The notes under the pieces: model-generated | The model's input: only the letters and a program-made list of their open reading frames with translations | Database searches by the model: none | Told to the model about the DNA's origin: nothing | Position numbers and translations under genes: made by a program | Assembly (NCBI RefSeq): GCF_047238185.1 | Contig: NZ_JBDFMI010000002.1 | Coordinates: forward strand, 1-64,000 | Length of the DNA: 64,000 nucleotides | Direction: 5' to 3' | Source of the DNA: Bacillus_AD sp047238185 | Lineage (GTDB): Bacteria > Bacillota > Bacilli > Bacillales > DSM-1321 | Part shown: positions 60,696 through 64,000 of the stretch, one piece after another | Position numbering within the stretch: position 1 is the stretch's first letter | Layout: the number at the start of each line of letters is the position of its first letter

Positions 60696-60829
60696 ATCTA
60701 AATTTATTCAAATTAAGCATGAGGAAAAGAGATAGACCAGGAACTATTTTCTATGAAGTAAAGGTTGTTATGATAAAAGGTTATCATCTATAGTCAGTAA
60801 AAAAAATTACATGATCGAGGGTGAAAACA

Positions 60830-61723
60830 ATGGAAGTAGAGCGTATTAAAGGAGGTTGGGCCAATGTCCCAGAAAACCTTAAAACTAAAACACAATTAAA
60901 TAAAATAGGACTAAAACCAATAGATGAAAATAAGCCAAGAGCAGAGGTATGGAGCTATAAAAGCTGGTATAAGCTATATGATATTGAATTAGATACTAAA
61001 GCTAAGAAAAAGCCCTCAGAAGCTCAATTAAGCGCATTACAGAAAGCACTAGATGCAAGACTCCAAAAACTAACCTGTGAACGCTGTAACAAGCCAGAAA
61101 CGGCATTTAAACACCTAGTTTTATTAGAGGGAATTAAATTATGCCGTCACTGTTATGGAGAAGCCGAACGGAAATTATTAGAACAATTAGGAAAAGAATG
61201 TGCGCTGCAGACCTTTGGAAAGTGGTATAAAGAGGATTTTTACATACTTGATACCGAAACTACATCTTTAGAAGGGGAAGTTATAGAAATATCAATCGTA
61301 GATGCAAAGGGATCTGTTATTTTTAATGAATTAGTAAAACCATTTGGCCCTATATCACTTGATGCAAAAGCAATTCATGGCATTACAGAGGAAATGTTAG
61401 ATGACAAGCCGACTTTTAAAGAAATTTATAAAAACCTTAAACCAATTTTAGAAAATAAATTAATTCTTATATTCAATGAGATTTTTGATCGGGAAGCAAT
61501 ATTTAGAAGCTGTGATAATTGGAAATTAAAAACTCCTAACTGGCAAACGGATTGTGTCATGAAGGCGTATGCTGATTATATTCAAACGGATAGATACGTT
61601 TCCTTAGCCAATGCAAGTGGGCAATGGCCAGCCCATCGTGCATTAAACGATTGTCAATCCACTTTAAAGGTCATTCAAGATGTTTGGGCAGACTTAGATT
61701 TAATTGAGGAAAAAATCGAATAA
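60830..61723 (+). CDS. DnaQ-like DEDDh exonuclease with zinc finger, 297 aa
   Basis: 3'-5' exonuclease. An N-terminal domain with CERCNKP...CRHCYGE zinc ligands (residues 85-110) precedes the exonuclease fold: DTETTSLEGE near 141 (Exo I), IFNEIFDREAI (Exo II) and HRALNDCQST (Exo IIIε, H and D). Start at 60830 is set by GAGGGTG; a GTG at 60821 overlaps it. May process transferred-strand ends or repair gaps. Terminator follows. Confidence 0.87.
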   Translation: MEVERIKGGWANVPENLKTKTQLNKIGLKPIDENKPRAEVWSYKSWYKLYDIELDTKAKKKPSEAQLSALQKALDARLQKLTCERCNKPETAFKHLVLLEGIKLCRHCYGEAERKLLEQLGKECALQTFGKWYKEDFYILDTETTSLEGEVIEISIVDAKGSVIFNELVKPFGPISLDAKAIHGITEEMLDDKPTFKEIYKNLKPILENKLILIFNEIFDREAIFRSCDNWKLKTPNWQTDCVMKAYADYIQTDRYVSLANASGQWPAHRALNDCQSTLKVIQDVWADLDLIEEKIE

Positions 61724-61750
61724 AGTCTTTGGGGAATTATAAATATAAAA

Positions 61751-61783
61751 ATAAACTACCTAAATATCAAGGTAGTTTATTTG
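61751..61783 (+). terminator. Terminator after exonuclease
   Basis: AAACTACCT/AGGTAGTTT stem followed by ATTTGG. Confidence 0.65.
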
Positions 61784-61816
61784 GTATGTACCCAAGATTA
61801 TCAAGGTTTCGACAAA

Positions 61817-61879
61817 TGTAAGCGCTTTCACACACTTACAAATAAAAAATTTGACGAATCTAGGAAACTATGATATACT
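61817..61879 (+). promoter_or_regulatory. Strong sigma-A promoter with perfect cre site
   Basis: TGTAAGCGCTTTCA at 61817-61830 matches the CcpA cre consensus TGWAANCGNTNWCA at every position. It lies about 20 bp before -35 TTGACG (61851), which is 17 bp from -10 TATACT (61874). This predicts carbon-dependent control of the 62068 small-protein mRNA. Confidence 0.75.
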
Positions 61880-61885
61880 ACATGT

Positions 61886-62067
61886 ATAGGAGTGTATTGA
61901 AAAAGTTTCACTCTTACACCCTATGCTTTGTTTCTCCGCAAAGTAACTATAGCATAGGTGCAACAAAAAATGCAAGGTGGAACCTAGCATTTTTAGAAAT
62001 TACATAAATTGGATTAGTAAGAATAACTTTTTTTCTACCTCCTAAATACATAAGGAGGTACGCTGAT
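61886..62067 (+). promoter_or_regulatory. Structured leader with early hairpins and sequestered ribosome binding site
   Basis: CCTATGCT/AGCATAGG (61920-61957) and AAAATGC..GGT/ACC..GCATTTT (61968-61996) form two hairpins; the second ends in TTTTT and may attenuate. Just before the ORF, TACCTCCT (62034-62041) pairs with AGGAGGTA (62053-62060), burying the ribosome binding site in an 8-bp stem. This predicts regulated translation. Confidence 0.6.
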
Positions 62068-62193
62068 ATGACGTTCGTAAGAGAACATGTGCGTGCTGCT
62101 CATATGGTAAAGGGCCATTTCCGATCAGGAAAATGGATCAATGCCTACATGATGCCAACATGTACAATCGGCTCTCATTTTAGAAGAATCTAA
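62068..62193 (+). CDS. Small Arg/His-rich protein, 41 aa
   Basis: Begins MTFVREHVRAAHMVKGHFRS; the pattern VREHVR..H.VKGHFRSGK resembles short basic repeats (V-R-x-H-x-R-x-G-x-x-V-x-G-x-x-R) seen in several bacterial small proteins, usually of unknown function. It has a strong AGGAGG, but this is sequestered. The last codons form the left arm of a perfect 12-bp hairpin (TCTCATTTTAGA, 62174) that spans the stop. A second terminator follows. Its tight control suggests a toxin or regulator. Confidence 0.62.
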   Translation: MTFVREHVRAAHMVKGHFRSGKWINAYMMPTCTIGSHFRRI

Positions 62194-62235
62194 AATGAGA
62201 AAGGAAAGCGCTTAGAAATAAGCGCTTTTTTTATT
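62174..62235 (+). terminator. Double hairpin terminator after small ORF
   Basis: First hairpin TCTCATTTTAGA/TCTAAAATGAGA around the stop codon; second AAAGCGCTT/AAGCGCTTT followed by TTTTATTTT (62205-62235). The first may stabilise the mRNA. Confidence 0.8.
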
Positions 62236-62292
62236 TTACCTGTATACATAAATCATTGTTATGTGAATAATAAGGTGAAAAGTGGTGACAGC

Positions 62293-63135
62293 ATGTATAT
62301 ATCGCCTATGTTACTTCAAACAGCCCTGGAGCCATTTAATTCCGACCAATATCTATTTGAACCGAAAAGTAATGGTGTTCGGTTGTTGCTACATTCTAAG
62401 TCTAATGAAATTACCGTTTTTACAAGGCATGGCACAAACTTAACAGGGCGCTTACCTGAGATAGAAAGTTTGTCATTGCCTGATTTCTATTTAGATGGGG
62501 AATTAGTTTGTTATAAAGAAGGACAGGAAGATTTTGAGTCAGTTATGTCTAGGATCAATGCCGCAAGTCCTCGAACTATTCAAAAAGGGTTTCATGATAA
62601 TCCTCTTATATATATCGTTTTTGATATTTTACAGTCACAGGGCAATTGGATTGTTAAATTACCTCTAATGGAACGGAAAAAAATCTTATCTGCAGTGTTG
62701 CCAGAAAGTACGCATTTAAAGCAAACAATCGTTTCTGCCGATTATGGCAACGAATTATTTAACCAGGTTAAGTTGCTTGAAATGGAAGGGATAGTGGCCA
62801 AGAAAAAAAATTCTTTTTATGAAATTGGCCAAAGGTCAAAATCATGGTTAAAGATAATCAATTGGCGTTATTACATTTGTTTTATAACGGGTTTTAAAAA
62901 AGAACAAACCGGATGGCTTTTAAATATGGATGGCCAAAATGTAGGTGTAGTGGAATTTGGTATGAATCCTGTTCATAAAGAAGCATTTTACAGAATATCA
63001 AAAGGAATCATTACCTCTGAAAATGAGCGTTATGTGTACATAGAACCATATATAAGATGCAAAGTGAAGGGAAGAGGGATTTTAAGAAGTGGTTTAATCA
63101 TGACGCCAGTATTTGTAGAATTTATTGTTGGTTAA
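62293..63135 (+). CDS. ATP-dependent DNA ligase, LigD/LigB-like, 280 aa
   Basis: Seals nicks with ATP. Motif I is EPKSNGVR with catalytic K25; the usual KxDG has N in place of D. Motif III DGELVC, FDIL, and motif V EGIVAKKKNSFYEIGQRSKSWLKI are present, then a short OB-like C-terminal part (YICFITGFKK, GRGILRSGLIMTPVFVEF). No polymerase or nuclease domain, as in stand-alone Bacillus LigB-type ligases. Start at 62293 after AGTGGTGA. Could close gaps in newly transferred plasmid. Confidence 0.88.
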   Translation: MYISPMLLQTALEPFNSDQYLFEPKSNGVRLLLHSKSNEITVFTRHGTNLTGRLPEIESLSLPDFYLDGELVCYKEGQEDFESVMSRINAASPRTIQKGFHDNPLIYIVFDILQSQGNWIVKLPLMERKKILSAVLPESTHLKQTIVSADYGNELFNQVKLLEMEGIVAKKKNSFYEIGQRSKSWLKIINWRYYICFITGFKKEQTGWLLNMDGQNVGVVEFGMNPVHKEAFYRISKGIITSENERYVYIEPYIRCKVKGRGILRSGLIMTPVFVEFIVG

Positions 63136-63164
63136 GCCCTGGTATTTTAAAAGGGATTAAAGGA

Positions 63165-63255
63165 AAAAATCCAACCTTTTAGTAAATTAAAGAGGGTTGG
63201 ATTTTATTTATACTACATTCGGAAAGCATACAAAAAAGTATTTTTGTATGCTATT
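63165..63255. terminator. Terminators after ligase
   Basis: AAAATCCAACC/GGTTGGATTTT with T-rich tail (63165-63210), then a 12-bp perfect inverted repeat AGCATACAAAAA/TTTTTGTATGCT (63225-63252), which can terminate both strands. Confidence 0.75.
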
Positions 63256-63267
63256 TATCCAGCCATT

Positions 63268-63735
63268 TTATAGGCAACCTATTTAAGCTTGCCTATAAAA
63301 ATATTGCTTCAGCAATATGACGAAATGAAAAGCCATCCGGTCTTTTCATTTCTATGGCTCATTCCCTCTAAAAGATCCGTTGTCGAAACGGATCTTTTAG
63401 ATTGAACAGCTTCGCTACGCTGCGCCTTTCAACTCCTGCCGGAGAGGGTGAGATAGTGGAAACACACTCCTTCCAAAAGCTCTTAACCCTACATTTTCCT
63501 CACTTATTAATCAAGACCACGACTGCATGACTTATTATTGCTATCGCTAATAATAAGACACCTGAAAGGGCATAATCCGGCCTTTCAGGTTACATGCCCT
63601 CATGCAAGTCGCATCTTGCGTATGCGAGTCTTGACCGCATTGTGAGAAAAATTCCAGTGACATTATATGAACTAAGCATTAAAAAATCTCACTTCCGATT
63701 GTTTTTTTCAAGAGTCAAATTTGGAAGGAGTTGTT
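63268..63735. other. Structured non-coding module L4, upstream of radC
   Basis: No ORF in 470 bp, but dense perfect stems: TTATAGGCAA (63268/63289), ATATTGCT/AGCAATAT (63301), GAAATGAAAAG/CTTTTCATTTC (63322/63342), CTAAAAGATCCGTT/AACGGATCTTTTAG (63368/63387). A multibranch domain has outer TCAAGAC/GTCTTGA (63511/63628) and GACTGCATGA/TCATGCAAGTC (63521/63600) stems enclosing CTTATTATT/AATAATAAG (63531/63549) and ACCTGAAAGG/CCTTTCAGGT (63560/63581). It ends before AAGGAG of radC. Large ncRNA, folded leader or ssDNA promoter are all possible. Confidence 0.72.
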
Positions 63736-63740
63736 TAAAT

Positions 63741-64000
63741 ATGAAATTTGAAAAAATCATTGAAGTAGTAACCGTTAAACAAATAGTTAAAGAGGTTGAA
63801 ACGGCAACTATAACAAGTCCAGATGCTATTGCTGCTTATGCGCAAGAACTTATAGGTGATGAAACTAGAGAAAATATGCTAGTGTTTTATTTAAACACTA
63901 AAAATAAGGTGGTTGCTTATTATAAGGCGCATATAGGCACACTGAATGCCAGCATCGTTCATCCAAGAGACGTTTTTGCGCCAGCTATCTTACATAATGC
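63741..64000 (+). CDS. radC: RadC-like JAB/MPN protein, 3' end outside window
   Basis: 86 residues visible; frame open at the right edge. LVFYLNTKNKVVAYYKAHIGTLNASIVHPRDVFAPAI matches the core of RadC proteins, whose HxH...D zinc site lies just beyond this segment. GGAAGGAG precedes the ATG by 10 bp. Plasmid-borne RadC genes are common in leading regions next to anti-defence genes. It follows structured module L4. Function of RadC in plasmids is unknown. Confidence 0.85.
   Translation, partial: MKFEKIIEVVTVKQIVKEVETATITSPDAIAAYAQELIGDETRENMLVFYLNTKNKVVAYYKAHIGTLNASIVHPRDVFAPAILHN

Noticed and set aside
61968..61996. T-box riboswitch, because of AAGGTGGAACC in the leader
   Set aside because: Only about 90 nt lie between the promoter and this motif, there is no stem I with a specifier loop, and the downstream gene is not amino-acid related.
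1..64000. rRNA and tRNA genes, prophage structural genes, IS elements with transposases
   Set aside because: Looked for by eye on both strands; none found. The only recombinase is the serine resolvase, without terminal inverted repeats around it.

Overview
This window reads as part of a large conjugative plasmid from a low-GC Bacillales host, most likely a Bacillaceae. The reasons are AT-rich DNA, strong GGAGG ribosome binding sites, TTG and GTG starts, SLH-anchored surface proteins and an AbrB-like regulator. It also carries its own replication initiator with iterons, a ParM/ParR partition pair, a MobA-type relaxase, a VirD4-type coupling protein and a Gram-positive type IV secretion (T4SS) operon. 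I see no rRNA, tRNA or core chromosomal genes. Both ends cut genes: a cytosine methyltransferase on the left and a RadC-like gene on the right.

Layout. 1-3.4 kb: methyltransferase end and a run of small unknown genes. 3.4-3.75 kb: a type I toxin-antitoxin locus. 3.8-4.9 kb: a structured non-coding block and an acidic protein gene. 5.0-6.0 kb: eleven GC-rich 92-bp tandem repeats. 6.1-8.8 kb: an SLH surface protein. 9.4-20.7 kb: many small unknown or zinc-ribbon genes, two small DNA-binding regulators and a serine recombinase, bounded by two almost identical 596-bp structured repeats. 20.7-23.5 kb: a Fic toxin-antitoxin pair and unknown genes. 23.6-31.5 kb (minus strand): the T4SS operon (VirB2, split VirB3/VirB4, VirB4, two-domain wall hydrolase, VirB8-like, VirB6-like, EssB-like and AbrB-like proteins). 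31.6-34.9 kb: iterons, rep, a candidate antisense RNA, parR and parM. 35.2-44.6 kb: mobilisation block (accessory proteins, oriT candidate, relaxase, coupling protein, ArdC-like protein). 45.1-46.7 kb: primase. 46.8-60 kb: a 13-kb operon headed by ssb that encodes a complete Tad-type pilus with its surface proteins. 60.2-64 kb: unknown gene, exonuclease, a tightly controlled small-protein locus, ATP-dependent DNA ligase, a large structured block and radC.

How it fits together: rep/iterons and ParM/ParR maintain the plasmid. MobA, oriT, the coupling protein and the T4SS transfer it. The Tad pilus and SLH proteins probably help cells attach. The methyltransferase, ArdC-like protein, SSB, ligase, exonuclease, primase and RadC fit establishment of incoming single-stranded DNA.

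The most interesting signals are not classical genes. (1) Four long, strongly folded non-coding modules each sit just upstream of a small plus-strand accessory gene. (2) A TGTTTT-AAAACA dyad is embedded in the -35 region of about nine promoters across the plasmid, often as tandem copies 22-26 bp apart, which implies a plasmid-wide regulon that includes partition and the Tad operon. (3) A short Arg/His-rich ORF has a perfect cre-consensus site, a strong promoter and a sequestered ribosome binding site. (4) There is a 92-bp tandem repeat array of unknown role. No similarity search was possible, so family names rest on motifs visible in the translations.
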